Origin: Hafnia alvei | GTDB lineage: Bacteria > Pseudomonadota > Gammaproteobacteria > Enterobacterales > Enterobacteriaceae | NCBI RefSeq assembly: GCF_964063325.1 | Contig: NZ_OZ061315.1 | Span: 4,402,001 to 4,466,000 of the forward strand | Direction: 5' to 3' | DNA: 64,000 nt | In this document: piece by piece, positions 8,707 to 16,833 of the stretch | Numbering within the stretch: the first letter of the stretch is position 1 | Layout: every line of letters begins with the position of its first letter | Made by a program: the position numbers and the translations under genes | The notes under the pieces: generated by a model | What the model was told of the DNA's origin: nothing | The model's input: only the letters and a program-made list of their open reading frames with translations | Database searches by the model: none

Positions 8707-9327
8707 TTACTTAGAGTAAAGCTCGACGATCAGGTGTTCGTTAATGTCCGCAGACAGGTCGGAACGTTCAGGATTACGTTTGAACACACCTTCCATCTTA
8801 GCAGCATCAACTTCCAGCCAAGTCGGCTTTTCACGCTGCTCAGCCAGCTCCAGAGCGGCCTTCACACGAGATTGCTTTTTAGCTTTCTCACGTACGCTGA
8901 CTACGTCATTAGGAGATACCTGATAAGAAGCGATGTTAACAACGCGACCATTTACTACGACTGCTTTATGGCTAACCAACTGACGTGCTTCTGCACGAGT
9001 GGCGCCGAAGCCCATACGGTAAACGACGTTGTCCAGACGACCTTCCAGCAGTTGCAACAGGTTTGCACCAGTGTTGCCTTTCAGGCGGGCTGCTTCTTTA
9101 TAATAGTTACGGAACTGACGCTCCAGAACGCCGTAGATACGACGAACTTTTTGCTTCTCACGTAACTGAACACCATAGTCAGACAGACGCGGTTTACGCG
9201 CACCGTGCTGGCCAGGTGCCTGCTCAATTTTACACTTGGTATCGATCGCACGAACGCCAGACTTAAGGAATAAGTCTGTGCCCTCACGACGGCTCAGCTT
9301 GAGCTTAGGACCCAAATATCTTGCCAT
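8707..9327 (-). CDS. rpsD: 30S ribosomal protein S4
   Basis: Primary 16S rRNA-binding protein and autogenous repressor of the alpha operon through the leader before rpsM. The 206 residues equal E. coli. The N-terminus MARYLGPKLKLSRREGTDL and the S4 RNA-binding domain (LDNVVYRMGFGATRAEARQL, about 94-155) are visible. The start codon is preceded by GGAGAAAG. It is third in rpsM-rpsK-rpsD-rpoA-rplQ. Confidence 0.99.
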   Translation of the reverse strand: MARYLGPKLKLSRREGTDLFLKSGVRAIDTKCKIEQAPGQHGARKPRLSDYGVQLREKQKVRRIYGVLERQFRNYYKEAARLKGNTGANLLQLLEGRLDNVVYRMGFGATRAEARQLVSHKAVVVNGRVVNIASYQVSPNDVVSVREKAKKQSRVKAALELAEQREKPTWLEVDAAKMEGVFKRNPERSDLSADINEHLIVELYSK

Positions 9328-9357
9328 TTTCTTTCTCCAACAATCCGAGGAACGACG

Positions 9358-9747
9358 TTATACGCGACGTTTCTTCGGCGGACGACAACCGTTATGAGGG
9401 ATCGGAGTCACATCAGTAATATTAGTGATGCGGAAACCAGCCGCGTTCAACGCGCGGATAGTAGACTCACGGCCAGGACCAGGTCCTTTAACCATAACTT
9501 CCAGATTCTTAATTCCGTACTCTTTTACTGCTTCGGCGCAACGTTCTGCTGCTACCTGTGCGGCAAACGGAGTGGATTTACGAGAACCACGGAAACCGGA
9601 ACCACCGGCTGTTGCCCAACCCAGTGCGTTACCCTGACGATCAGTAATGGTAACAATGGTGTTGTTGAAAGAAGCATGGACGTGAGCCACACCGTCAGAG
9701 ACTTGCTTTCTTACACGCTTACGTGCACGAATAGGTGCCTTTGCCAT
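9358..9747 (-). CDS. rpsK: 30S ribosomal protein S11
   Basis: Small-subunit platform protein S11. The 129 residues equal E. coli. The signature GNALGWATAGGSGFRGSRKS (about 40-59) and the basic C-terminus ending PPKKRRV are present. It lies 16 bp after rpsM and 30 bp before rpsD in the alpha operon, so its expression follows S4 repression. Confidence 0.99.
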   Translation of the reverse strand: MAKAPIRARKRVRKQVSDGVAHVHASFNNTIVTITDRQGNALGWATAGGSGFRGSRKSTPFAAQVAAERCAEAVKEYGIKNLEVMVKGPGPGRESTIRALNAAGFRITNITDVTPIPHNGCRPPKKRRV

Positions 9748-9763
9748 TATTCAATCACCCCGA

Positions 9764-10120
9764 TTATTTCTTGATCGGTTTACGCGGACCCTTACGGGTA
9801 CGTGCGTTGGTCTTAGTACGCTGACCGCGAACCGGTAGACCACGACGATGACGCAAACCACGATAGGTACCAAGATCCATCAGACGCTTGATGCTCAGGG
9901 TTACTTCACGACGCAGGTCACCTTCTACAGTGTACTTGGCAACTTCGTCACGCAGCTTATCGATTTGCTCTTCAGACAGCTCACTGATCTTAACATTTTC
10001 AGCAATGCCCGTTGCTTCACAGATAGCCTGTGAACGGGTTTTGCCGATACCGAAGATCGCAGTTAATGCGATTACAGTATGTTTTTGATCAGGAATGTTA
10101 ATGCCTGCTATACGGGCCAC
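9764..10120 (-). CDS. rpsM: 30S ribosomal protein S13
   Basis: Head protein S13, contacting P-site tRNA and L5. First gene of the alpha operon; 118 residues as in E. coli. The start is GTG at 10120, preceded by TAGGAGTGCATA, as in E. coli where this GTG lies within the S4-binding pseudoknot. Family motifs GIGKTRSQAICEATGI and the C-terminal RGQRTKTNARTRKG are present. Confidence 0.99.
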   Translation of the reverse strand: MARIAGINIPDQKHTVIALTAIFGIGKTRSQAICEATGIAENVKISELSEEQIDKLRDEVAKYTVEGDLRREVTLSIKRLMDLGTYRGLRHRRGLPVRGQRTKTNARTRKGPRKPIKK

Positions 10121-10266
10121 TATGCACTCCTAAATTTTTATACAACAGTACCACTCTGAAAAGCCCGTTTTCAGGATACTCAAATGATACTGTAGCAACA
10201 TACAAAAGATTGGCTGGCTAATCTAGCCAGCTCAACCCAACTTTGCAAGAAAAATATGCGAGATAA
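10121..10266 (-). promoter_or_regulatory. S4-responsive alpha operon leader
   Basis: The 146 bp between rpmJ and rpsM closely match what I recall of the E. coli alpha operon leader. This includes the hairpin GCTGGCTAGATTAGCCAGC, the stretch GTATCCTGAAAACGGGC and the GTG-containing ribosome site. In E. coli this RNA folds into a nested pseudoknot bound by S4, which traps the 30S subunit and represses the operon. Identification is by similarity; I could not fold it. Confidence 0.85.
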
Positions 10267-10383
10267 TCAGCCTTGACGCTGTTTATGCTTCGGTTCTACG
10301 CTGCAAATCACACGCACAACACCGTTGCGCTTAACAATTTTACAGTTACGACATAATTTCTTGACGGAAGCACGAACTTTCAT
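10267..10383 (-). CDS. rpmJ: 50S ribosomal protein L36 (zinc-ribbon form)
   Basis: The smallest ribosomal protein: MKVRASVKKLCRNCKIVKRN at the N-terminus and KHKQRQG at the end, 38 residues. The zinc ligands C11, C14, C27 and H33 are all present, so this is the zinc-containing form rather than the Cys-free paralogue made in zinc starvation. It lies 33 bp after secY, as the last gene of the spc operon. Confidence 0.97.
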   Translation of the reverse strand: MKVRASVKKLCRNCKIVKRNGVVRVICSVEPKHKQRQG

Positions 10384-10416
10384 TTTACTCTCCGTAACTT
10401 CTCAAACTCACCAAGA

Positions 10417-11748
10417 TTAGCGGTTATAGCCTTTCAGGTTCGCTTTCTTCAATGCAGACTCATACTGACTTGACATCATTAGAGTTTGCACTTGAGCCAT
10501 AAAGTCCATGATGACCACAACTACGATGAGTAGTGATGTACCACCAAAGTAGAATGGTACTTTCATTGCATCACGCATGAACTCCGGGATCAGGCAGATA
10601 AAGGTAATATACAACGCACCAATTAAGGTTAAACGAGTCATTACTTTATCGATATACTTCGCCGTTTGCTCTCCCGGACGAATTCCTGGTACGAATGCAC
10701 CGGACTTCTTCAGGTTATCAGCTGTTTCTCTTGGGTTGAAAACCAACGCCGTATAGAAGAAACAGAAGAAGATGATTGCAGACGCATAGAGTAACACATA
10801 AAGCGGTTGCCCAGGCTGCAAATACAGCGAAATTGTAGTCAGCCAGTTCCAACCGGTGCCGCCCCCGAACCAAGATGCAATCGTGGCTGGGAACAGAATA
10901 ATGCTGGAAGCAAAGATAGCAGGGATTACACCAGCCATATTCACTTTCAACGGTAAATGTGTGCTCTGTGCTGCATAAACACGACGACCTTGCTGACGCT
11001 TAGCATAGTTAACGACGATACGACGCTGACCACGTTCTACGAAAACAACGAAGAAGGTTACTGCAAATACTAACACTGCAACCAACAGCAACAGGAGGAA
11101 GTGCAGGTCGCCCTGCCGCGCTTGCTCGATAGTATGGCCAATTGCCGGCGGTAAACCCGCTACAATCCCCGCAAAGATAATGATTGAGATACCGTTGCCG
11201 ATACCACGTTCAGTTATCTGCTCACCCAGCCACATTAGGAACATAGTCCCTGTAACCAAGCTCACCACCGCGGTGAAGTAGAACGCAAAGCCAGGGTTTA
11301 TAACCAAGCCTTGCATTCCTGGCATATTCGGAAGACCGGTAGCAATACCGATCGACTGGAATATGGCTAAAACCAGCGTACCGTAACGGGTGTACTGACT
11401 AATCTTACGACGGCCAGCCTCCCCTTCTTTCTTAATTTCCGCTAACGCTGGGTGAACCACCGTTAACAACTGGATAATAATGGACGCAGAAATATACGGC
11501 ATAATACCCAGAGCAAAGATAGAAGCACGGCTGAGAGCACCACCAGAGAACATGTTAAACATTTCAATGATGGTGCCTCTCTGCTGTTCGAGCAGTTTGG
11601 CAAGTACAGCGGCATCAATACCAGGGATCGGAATGAAAGAGCCAATACGGAAAACTATGAGCGCCCCAATTACAAACAGCAGTCTGCGCTTGAGTTCGCC
11701 AAGTCCACCCTTGGCACTTTGATAATCTAATCCTGGTTGCTTAGCCAT
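10417..11748 (-). CDS. secY: SecY preprotein translocase channel subunit
   Basis: Pore of the SecYEG translocon in the inner membrane. The 443 residues equal E. coli, with ten predicted membrane spans. TM1 carries FRIGSFIPIPGID, the plug region follows (FNMFSGGALSRASIFALG), and the cytosolic loop with KRQQGRRVY (about residues 250-258) binds SecA or the ribosome. It lies 7 bp after rplO in the spc operon. Confidence 0.99.
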   Translation of the reverse strand: MAKQPGLDYQSAKGGLGELKRRLLFVIGALIVFRIGSFIPIPGIDAAVLAKLLEQQRGTIIEMFNMFSGGALSRASIFALGIMPYISASIIIQLLTVVHPALAEIKKEGEAGRRKISQYTRYGTLVLAIFQSIGIATGLPNMPGMQGLVINPGFAFYFTAVVSLVTGTMFLMWLGEQITERGIGNGISIIIFAGIVAGLPPAIGHTIEQARQGDLHFLLLLLVAVLVFAVTFFVVFVERGQRRIVVNYAKRQQGRRVYAAQSTHLPLKVNMAGVIPAIFASSIILFPATIASWFGGGTGWNWLTTISLYLQPGQPLYVLLYASAIIFFCFFYTALVFNPRETADNLKKSGAFVPGIRPGEQTAKYIDKVMTRLTLIGALYITFICLIPEFMRDAMKVPFYFGGTSLLIVVVVIMDFMAQVQTLMMSSQYESALKKANLKGYNR

Positions 11749-11755
11749 CTGCTAC

Positions 11756-12190
11756 TTATTCCTCAATTTTACCGCCAGCAGCTTCGATAGCAGCACGAGC
11801 GCCTTTGGTGACACGAAGGCCACGCAAAGTCACAGCACGATTGATTTCACCAGAAAGCATAACTTTCGCGAATTCAATCTGTGGGCCAACTACGTTAGCG
11901 GCTTTCAGAGTGTTCAGGTCGATAACATCGCCTTCAACTAAAGCGATCTCTGACAGACGAACTTCTGCAGTGATCATTGCTTTACGAGAAGTAAAGCCGA
12001 ATTTCGGCAGACGACGGTACAGAGGCATCTGACCACCTTCGAAACCACGACGTACGCCACCGCCAGAACGAGACTTCTGACCTTTGTGACCACGACCGCC
12101 GGTTTTACCCAGGCCAGAACCGATACCACGACCCAGACGCTTGGAAGCGTGCTTGGACCCTTCGGCCGGAGACAGAGTATTTAAACGCAT
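11756..12190 (-). CDS. rplO: 50S ribosomal protein L15
   Basis: Late-assembly large-subunit protein L15; 144 residues as in E. coli. The glycine/arginine-rich N-terminal extension (KRLGRGIGSGLGKTGGRGHK) that threads into 23S rRNA is visible, followed by the globular domain from about residue 60. It is coupled closely to rpmD (3 bp) and secY (7 bp). Confidence 0.99.
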   Translation of the reverse strand: MRLNTLSPAEGSKHASKRLGRGIGSGLGKTGGRGHKGQKSRSGGGVRRGFEGGQMPLYRRLPKFGFTSRKAMITAEVRLSEIALVEGDVIDLNTLKAANVVGPQIEFAKVMLSGEINRAVTLRGLRVTKGARAAIEAAGGKIEE

Positions 12191-12193
12191 CTC

Positions 12194-12373
12194 TTACTCC
12201 TCAACTTTAACCATGTAGGAAACCGCGTTGACCATACCACGTACAGCAGGAGTATCCTCGCGCTCTACGGTGTGGCCAATACGACGCAGACCCAGGCCAA
12301 GCAGCGTTGCCTTGTGTTTCGGCAGACGACCGATTGCACTGCGGGTTTGAGTTATTTTAATAGTCTTTGCCAT
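12194..12373 (-). CDS. rpmD: 50S ribosomal protein L30
   Basis: Large-subunit protein L30, 59 residues as in E. coli. The ATG at 12373 gives the family start MAKTIKITQTRSAIGRLPKH and lies 9 nt after GGGG; an in-frame TTG two codons upstream is not needed. The core LGLGLRRIGHTVEREDTP is intact. It starts 6 bp after rpsE ends and lies 3 bp before rplO in the spc operon. Confidence 0.98.
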   Translation of the reverse strand: MAKTIKITQTRSAIGRLPKHKATLLGLGLRRIGHTVEREDTPAVRGMVNAVSYMVKVEE

Positions 12374-12379
12374 GGTCAA

Positions 12380-12880
12380 TTACCCCAGAATTTCTTCAAC
12401 GGATTTACCACGCTTGGCAGCGACCATTTCTGGGGACTTCATGCTAGCCAGACCATCGATAGTTGCACGAACCACATTAATTGGGTTGGTGGAACCATAG
12501 GCCTTAGCTAGAACGTTGTGAACCCCAGCGACTTCCAGAACGGCGCGCATTGCACCACCGGCAATAATACCGGTACCTTCGGAAGCCGGCTGCATGAACA
12601 CACGAGAACCCGTGTGAGCACCTTTAACAGGGTGCTGCAGGGTGCCGCTGTTCAGCGCGACATTCATCATGTTGCGACGGGCTTTTTCCATCGCTTTCTG
12701 GATCGCTGCTGGAACTTCACGCGCTTTACCGTAACCAAAACCTACGCGACCATTGCCATCACCCACTACAGTTAGTGCGGTGAAGCTAAAAATACGGCCA
12801 CCTTTTACAGTTTTAGATACGCGATTTACCGCGATCAGCTTTTCCTGCAGTTCGCCAGCTTGTTTTTCGATGTGAGCCAT
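12380..12880 (-). CDS. rpsE: 30S ribosomal protein S5
   Basis: Body protein S5, involved in decoding fidelity and mRNA unwinding at the entry channel. The 166 residues compare with 167 in E. coli. The double-stranded RNA-binding-like N-terminal domain holds VNRVSKTVKGGRIFSFTALT, the loop in which spectinomycin-resistance changes occur; the usual residues V-K-G-G are present. The C-terminal domain begins at about residue 75. Member of the spc operon. Confidence 0.99.
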   Translation of the reverse strand: MAHIEKQAGELQEKLIAVNRVSKTVKGGRIFSFTALTVVGDGNGRVGFGYGKAREVPAAIQKAMEKARRNMMNVALNSGTLQHPVKGAHTGSRVFMQPASEGTGIIAGGAMRAVLEVAGVHNVLAKAYGSTNPINVVRATIDGLASMKSPEMVAAKRGKSVEEILG

Positions 12881-12894
12881 CTTACACCTCTACC

Positions 12895-13248
12895 TTAGAA
12901 CTGAAGGCCAGCTTCACGGGCAGCATCTGCCAGTGCCTGGACACGACCATGATATTGGAAACCAGAGCGGTCAAAAGATACGCCTTTGATGCCCTTCTCC
13001 AACGCGCGCTCAGCAATAGTTTTACCTACAGCGATTGCAGCATCTTTGTTCCCAGTATATTTCAGTTGTTCACTGATTGCTTTTTCTACAGTAGAAGCAG
13101 CGACCAGAACTTCAGAACCATTCGGAGCAATTACCTGTGCGTAAATATGACGCGGGGTACGATGTACCACCAGGCGAGTTGCACCCAGCTCTTTGAGCTT
13201 GCGGCGTGCGCGGGTCGCACGACGGATACGAGCAGATTTCTTATCCAT
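12895..13248 (-). CDS. rplR: 50S ribosomal protein L18
   Basis: 5S rRNA-binding protein L18; 117 residues as in E. coli. The basic N-terminus MDKKSARIRRATRARRKLKE and the domain with RLVVHRTPRHIYAQVI are typical. It lies 9 bp after rplF and 14 bp before rpsE in the spc operon. Confidence 0.99.
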   Translation of the reverse strand: MDKKSARIRRATRARRKLKELGATRLVVHRTPRHIYAQVIAPNGSEVLVAASTVEKAISEQLKYTGNKDAAIAVGKTIAERALEKGIKGVSFDRSGFQYHGRVQALADAAREAGLQF

Positions 13249-13257
13249 AGTGTTACC

Positions 13258-13791
13258 TTACTTCTTCTTAGCCTCTTTGGTACGCACGACTTCGTCGGCG
13301 TAACGGACACCCTTGCCTTTATAAGGCTCAGGACGACGGTAAGCGCGCAGATCTGCTGCCACTTGTCCGATTAACTGCTTATCAGCGCCTTTCAGCACGA
13401 TTTCAGTCTGGGACGGGCATTCAGCAGTAATACCTGCTGGCAGAGCATGTTCAACTGGGTGAGAAAAGCCTAAAGCTAAATTCACAGAGTTGCCCTTGAC
13501 TGCTGCACGGTAACCGACACCTACCAACTGAAGCTTCTTAGTGAAGCCATCGGTAACACCAACAACCATTGCGTTAAGCAGCGCACGAGTGGTACCCGCT
13601 TGGGCCCACGCATTTGCAAAACCTTCGCGTGGTGCGAAAGTCAGTGCGTTATCAGCATGCTTAACTTCAACGGCGTCGTGGACTGTACGAGTCAGCTCGC
13701 CGTTTTTACCCTTAATCGAAATTACCTGACCGTTGAGTTTGACCTCTACGCCGGCAGGAATGACGACGGGTGCTTTTGCAACACGAGACAT
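13258..13791 (-). CDS. rplF: 50S ribosomal protein L6
   Basis: Large-subunit protein L6 near the factor-binding site; 177 residues as in E. coli. Two homologous alpha/beta domains are visible, and the C-terminal signature PEPYKGKGVRYADEVVRTKE is intact. It lies 13 bp after rpsH in the spc operon. Confidence 0.99.
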   Translation of the reverse strand: MSRVAKAPVVIPAGVEVKLNGQVISIKGKNGELTRTVHDAVEVKHADNALTFAPREGFANAWAQAGTTRALLNAMVVGVTDGFTKKLQLVGVGYRAAVKGNSVNLALGFSHPVEHALPAGITAECPSQTEIVLKGADKQLIGQVAADLRAYRRPEPYKGKGVRYADEVVRTKEAKKK

Positions 13792-13804
13792 TCTTTCCTC
13801 CCGA

Positions 13805-14197
13805 TTAAGCTACGTAGCAGAGAATCTCGCCACCAAGACCAGCCTGGCGAGCTGCACGATCAGTCATAACACCTTTAGAGGTAGAAATAACAGCGATACC
13901 CAAACCGGCCATAACTTTTGGCAGCTCATCTTTTTTCTTATAGATGCGCAGACCTGGACGGCTGATACGTTGAATGCTTTCTACCACTGCCTTGCCCTGG
14001 AAGTACTTAAGTACTAATTCCAGTACAGGCTTGGTGTCGCCTTCGATTTTGAAATCTTCAATAAAACCTTCTTCCTTCAGCACGTTGGCAATTGCCACTT
14101 TCAGCTTGGAGGAAGGCATGGTGACCGCAACTTTGTTCGCGGCTTGACCGTTACGGATACGGGTCAGCATATCCGCGATCGGATCTTGCATGCTCAT
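13805..14197 (-). CDS. rpsH: 30S ribosomal protein S8
   Basis: Primary 16S rRNA-binding protein and, in E. coli, the translational repressor of the spc operon, acting at the start of rplE. The 130 residues equal E. coli. N-terminal MSMQDPIADMLTRIRNGQ and C-terminal motif STSKGVMTDRAARQAGLGGE are present. It lies 33 bp after rpsN. Confidence 0.99.
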   Translation of the reverse strand: MSMQDPIADMLTRIRNGQAANKVAVTMPSSKLKVAIANVLKEEGFIEDFKIEGDTKPVLELVLKYFQGKAVVESIQRISRPGLRIYKKKDELPKVMAGLGIAVISTSKGVMTDRAARQAGLGGEILCYVA

Positions 14198-14230
14198 CTG
14201 TCTTTACTCCCGTGATTCAATTGGTGACAA

Positions 14231-14536
14231 TTACCAGCTAGCCTTTTTCAGACCCGGGATTTCACCGCGCATAGCGGCTTCACGGACCTTAATACGGCTC
14301 AACCCGAACTTACGCAGGAAAGCGTGCGGACGGCCAGTTTGACGGCAGCGGTTACGCTGACGGGACGGGCTGGAATCACGCGGCAGAGTCTGCAGCTTAA
14401 GAACAGCATCCCAACGATCTTCGTCAGAAGCGTTCACGTTAGAGATGATCGCTTTCAGTTCAACGCGTTTGGCAAAGAACTTATCAGCTAATTTCACGCG
14501 CTTGACTTCGCGTGCTTTCATGGATTGCTTAGCCAT
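14231..14536 (-). CDS. rpsN: 30S ribosomal protein S14 (zinc-free form)
   Basis: Head protein S14; 101 residues as in E. coli. The C-terminal motif RNRCRQTGRPHAFLRKFGL is present without the CxxC pairs of the short zinc-binding type, so this is the long, zinc-independent form. It lies 13 bp after rplE in the spc operon. Confidence 0.98.
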   Translation of the reverse strand: MAKQSMKAREVKRVKLADKFFAKRVELKAIISNVNASDEDRWDAVLKLQTLPRDSSPSRQRNRCRQTGRPHAFLRKFGLSRIKVREAAMRGEIPGLKKASW

Positions 14537-14549
14537 TAGTAACCCTACC

Positions 14550-15089
14550 TTACTTGCGGAACGGGAAGTTGAAAGCAGTCAGCAGCGCACGGCCTTCATC
14601 ATCGGATTTCGCAGTAGTGGTAATGGTAATATCCAAACCACGAACGCGATCGACTTTATCATAATCGATTTCCGGGAAGATGATCTGTTCACGCACGCCC
14701 ATGCTGTAGTTACCACGACCATCGAATGACTTAGCAGACAAGCCACGGAAGTCACGGATACGAGGTACAGCAATGGAAATCAGACGCTCAAAGAACTCCC
14801 ACATGCGTTCGCCACGCAGAGTTACTTTACAGCCGATCGGATAGCCCTGGCGGATTTTGAAGCCTGCAACTGATTTGCGTGCTTTAGTGATCAACGGCTT
14901 TTGACCGGAGATTGCTGCTAAGTCAGCTGCTGCATTATCCAGCAGTTTCTTATCAGCGATCGCTTCACCAACACCCATATTCAGGGTAATCTTCTCGACC
15001 CGTGGGACTTGCATGACAGAATTGTAGCCGAACTCAGACATGAGTTGCTTGACTACTTCGTCTTTGTAGTAATCATGCAGTTTCGCCAT
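14550..15089 (-). CDS. rplE: 50S ribosomal protein L5
   Basis: 5S rRNA-binding protein L5 of the central protuberance; 179 residues as in E. coli. Typical stretches are PRVEKITLNMGVGEAI and GVREQIIFPEIDYDKV. In E. coli the S8 repressor site overlaps the beginning of this gene; I expect the same here but did not fold the RNA. It lies 14 bp after rplX in the spc operon. Confidence 0.99.
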   Translation of the reverse strand: MAKLHDYYKDEVVKQLMSEFGYNSVMQVPRVEKITLNMGVGEAIADKKLLDNAAADLAAISGQKPLITKARKSVAGFKIRQGYPIGCKVTLRGERMWEFFERLISIAVPRIRDFRGLSAKSFDGRGNYSMGVREQIIFPEIDYDKVDRVRGLDITITTTAKSDDEGRALLTAFNFPFRK

Positions 15090-15103
15090 CGTACTACTCC
15101 AAA

Positions 15104-15418
15104 TTACTTGATAGTTTCGCTGTTAGATTTGAAGAAACGGACTTTTTTGCCGTCTTCGAATCTAAAGCCTACACGGTCAGCCTTACCGGTTGCCGCATTG
15201 AAGAGAGCAATGTTAGAAACCTGAATAGCAGCTTCTTTTTCAACAATGCCACCTGGTTGGTTCAGGGCCGGAACCGGCTTCTGATGTTTCTTAACCAGAT
15301 TAATTCCTTCAACGATGACCTTGCCAGAAGACAGGACATTTTTTACTTTACCGCGCTTACCTTTATCTTTACCGGTTAGCACGATAACTTCGTCATCACG
15401 ACGGATTTTCGCTGCCAT
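15104..15418 (-). CDS. rplX: 50S ribosomal protein L24
   Basis: Assembly-initiator protein L24; 104 residues as in E. coli. The KOW motif lies near the N-terminus (RRDDEVIVLTGKDKGKRGKV). It starts 10 bp after rplN ends in the spc operon, with AGGAGCGAACC before the ATG. Confidence 0.99.
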   Translation of the reverse strand: MAAKIRRDDEVIVLTGKDKGKRGKVKNVLSSGKVIVEGINLVKKHQKPVPALNQPGGIVEKEAAIQVSNIALFNAATGKADRVGFRFEDGKKVRFFKSNSETIK

Positions 15419-15428
15419 GGTTCGCTCC

Positions 15429-15800
15429 TTAGAGTACTTCTGGTGCCAGAGAGATAATTTTCATGAACTTTTCATTACGCAGTTCACGAGTTACCGGCCC
15501 AAAAATACGCGTACCGATAGGCTGCTCAGAGTTATTGTTTAAAATAACACAAGCATTGCCATCGAAGCGAATGACAGAACCGTCCGGGCGACGAACACCC
15601 TTCTTGGTGCGCACCACTACCGCCTTCAGCACATCGCCTTTCTTGACCTTGCCACGAGGAATTGCTTCCTTGATGGTGATCTTGATGATGTCGCCGACGC
15701 CTGCGTAGCGACGGTGCGAGCCACCTAGAACCTTGATACACATTACGCGACGTGCACCGGAGTTGTCGGCCACGTTCAGCATAGTCTGTTCTTGGATCAT
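15429..15800 (-). CDS. rplN: 50S ribosomal protein L14
   Basis: First gene of the spc operon; L14 sits at the subunit interface. The 123 residues equal E. coli. Typical stretches are [20 protein letters not shown] and the C-terminal [27 protein letters not shown] promoter element lies about 80 bp upstream (15879-15884). Confidence 0.99.
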
Positions 15801-15878
15801 GTTAGTGCTCCGCTAATGTCAACTACAACTTTGGACCCAGAATGGGTCGTTTGAAATCCCCACAATTGAGGGCGCAGC

Positions 15879-15884
15879 ATTATA
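15879..15884 (-). promoter_or_regulatory. spc operon promoter (-10 element)
   Basis: On the minus strand TATAAT is followed by a GC-rich discriminator (GCTGCGCCC), typical of stringently controlled ribosomal protein promoters. The surroundings resemble the E. coli spc promoter; the -35 is weak. It lies between the S10 operon terminator and rplN. Confidence 0.8.
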
Positions 15885-15910
15885 ACACCGCTTCCAGAAT
15901 ATGGGTAGAA

Positions 15911-15940
15911 AAAATAAACGGCTCAGTTTTTGAGCCGTTT
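15911..15940 (-). terminator. Terminator of the S10 operon after rpsQ
   Basis: A perfect 10-bp stem, AAACGGCTCA (15916-15925) with TGAGCCGTTT (15931-15940), is followed on the minus strand by ATTTTTT. It separates the S10 and spc transcription units. Confidence 0.92.
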
Positions 15941-15964
15941 ATAGTACTCGAGATGCGTACTGTA

Positions 15965-16219
15965 TTACAGAACGGCTTTCTCTACAACGCGAACAAGTGT
16001 CCAAGACTTAGTCTTAGACAGTGGACGGCATTCGCGGATTTCTACCACGTCACCGATACCACATTCATTGTTCTCGTCGTGTACGTGCAGCTTGGTCGTA
16101 CGTTTGATGAATTTACCATACATTGGGTGCTTCACCATACGCTCGATCGTAACAACAACGGATTTCTCCATTTTGTCACTAACTACTCGACCTTGCAGAG
16201 TACGGATTTGATCAGTCAT
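15965..16219 (-). CDS. rpsQ: 30S ribosomal protein S17
   Basis: Primary 16S rRNA-binding protein S17, last gene of the S10 operon. The 84 residues equal E. coli. Typical stretches are IRTLQGRVVSDKMEKSVVV and GIGDVVEIRECRPLSKTKSW. Its start overlaps the rpmC stop by one base (TAATG), suggesting translational coupling. Confidence 0.99.
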   Translation of the reverse strand: MTDQIRTLQGRVVSDKMEKSVVVTIERMVKHPMYGKFIKRTTKLHVHDENNECGIGDVVEIRECRPLSKTKSWTLVRVVEKAVL

Positions 16220-16410
16220 TACGCACCCGCCTTCTCAGTCAGTAAAGTCTTAACGCGTGCGACATCACGACGCACTTGCTTCAACAGGTGAGATTGTTGC
16301 AGCTGACCGCTTGCCGCTTGCATGCGCAGGTTAAATTGCTCACGCAGCAGGCTCAGCAGTTCAGTGTTCAGCTCTTCAACACTTTTCTCACGCAGCTCTT
16401 GTGCTTTCAT
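16219..16410 (-). CDS. rpmC: 50S ribosomal protein L29
   Basis: Large-subunit protein L29 at the tunnel exit, close to the trigger factor and SRP docking site. The 63 residues equal E. coli. Two helices, with LREKSVEELNTELLSLLREQ in the first. Both ends overlap the neighbouring genes rplP and rpsQ by one base (TAATG). Confidence 0.99.
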   Translation of the reverse strand: MKAQELREKSVEELNTELLSLLREQFNLRMQAASGQLQQSHLLKQVRRDVARVKTLLTEKAGA

Positions 16411-16820
16411 TACATCACCGTCTTAGTTACAAAGGTGGTTTTGATAGGCAGTTTCGCTGCTGCCAGCTTGAAGGCCTCACGGGCCAGCTCTTCAGGCACG
16501 CCGTCCATTTCGTACAGGACTTTACCCGGCTGGATCAAGGCAACCCAATACTCTACGTTACCTTTACCTTTACCCATACGAACTTCAAGCGGCTTTTCAG
16601 TGATCGGCTTGTCTGGGAACACACGGATCCAGATTTTACCCTGACGCTTAACTGCACGAGTCATCGCACGACGAGCTGCTTCGATTTGACGAGCAGTCAG
16701 ACGGCCACGGCCAACAGCTTTCAGACCGAAAGTGCCGAAGCTAACATCCGTACCTTGCGCCAGACCACGGTTGCGGCCTTTGTGCACCTTACGGAATTTT
16801 GTACGCTTTGGTTGTAACAT
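16410..16820 (-). CDS. rplP: 50S ribosomal protein L16
   Basis: L16 helps place the A-site tRNA acceptor end; 136 residues as in E. coli. MLQPKRTKFRKVHKGRNRG at the N-terminus and the motif RMGKGKGNVEYWVALI are visible. Its Arg in the context GRNRG is near the site hydroxylated by RoxA in E. coli. Its stop overlaps the rpmC start by one base in the S10 operon. Confidence 0.99.
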   Translation of the reverse strand: MLQPKRTKFRKVHKGRNRGLAQGTDVSFGTFGLKAVGRGRLTARQIEAARRAMTRAVKRQGKIWIRVFPDKPITEKPLEVRMGKGKGNVEYWVALIQPGKVLYEMDGVPEELAREAFKLAAAKLPIKTTFVTKTVM

Positions 16821-16833
16821 TCAGCGACTCTCC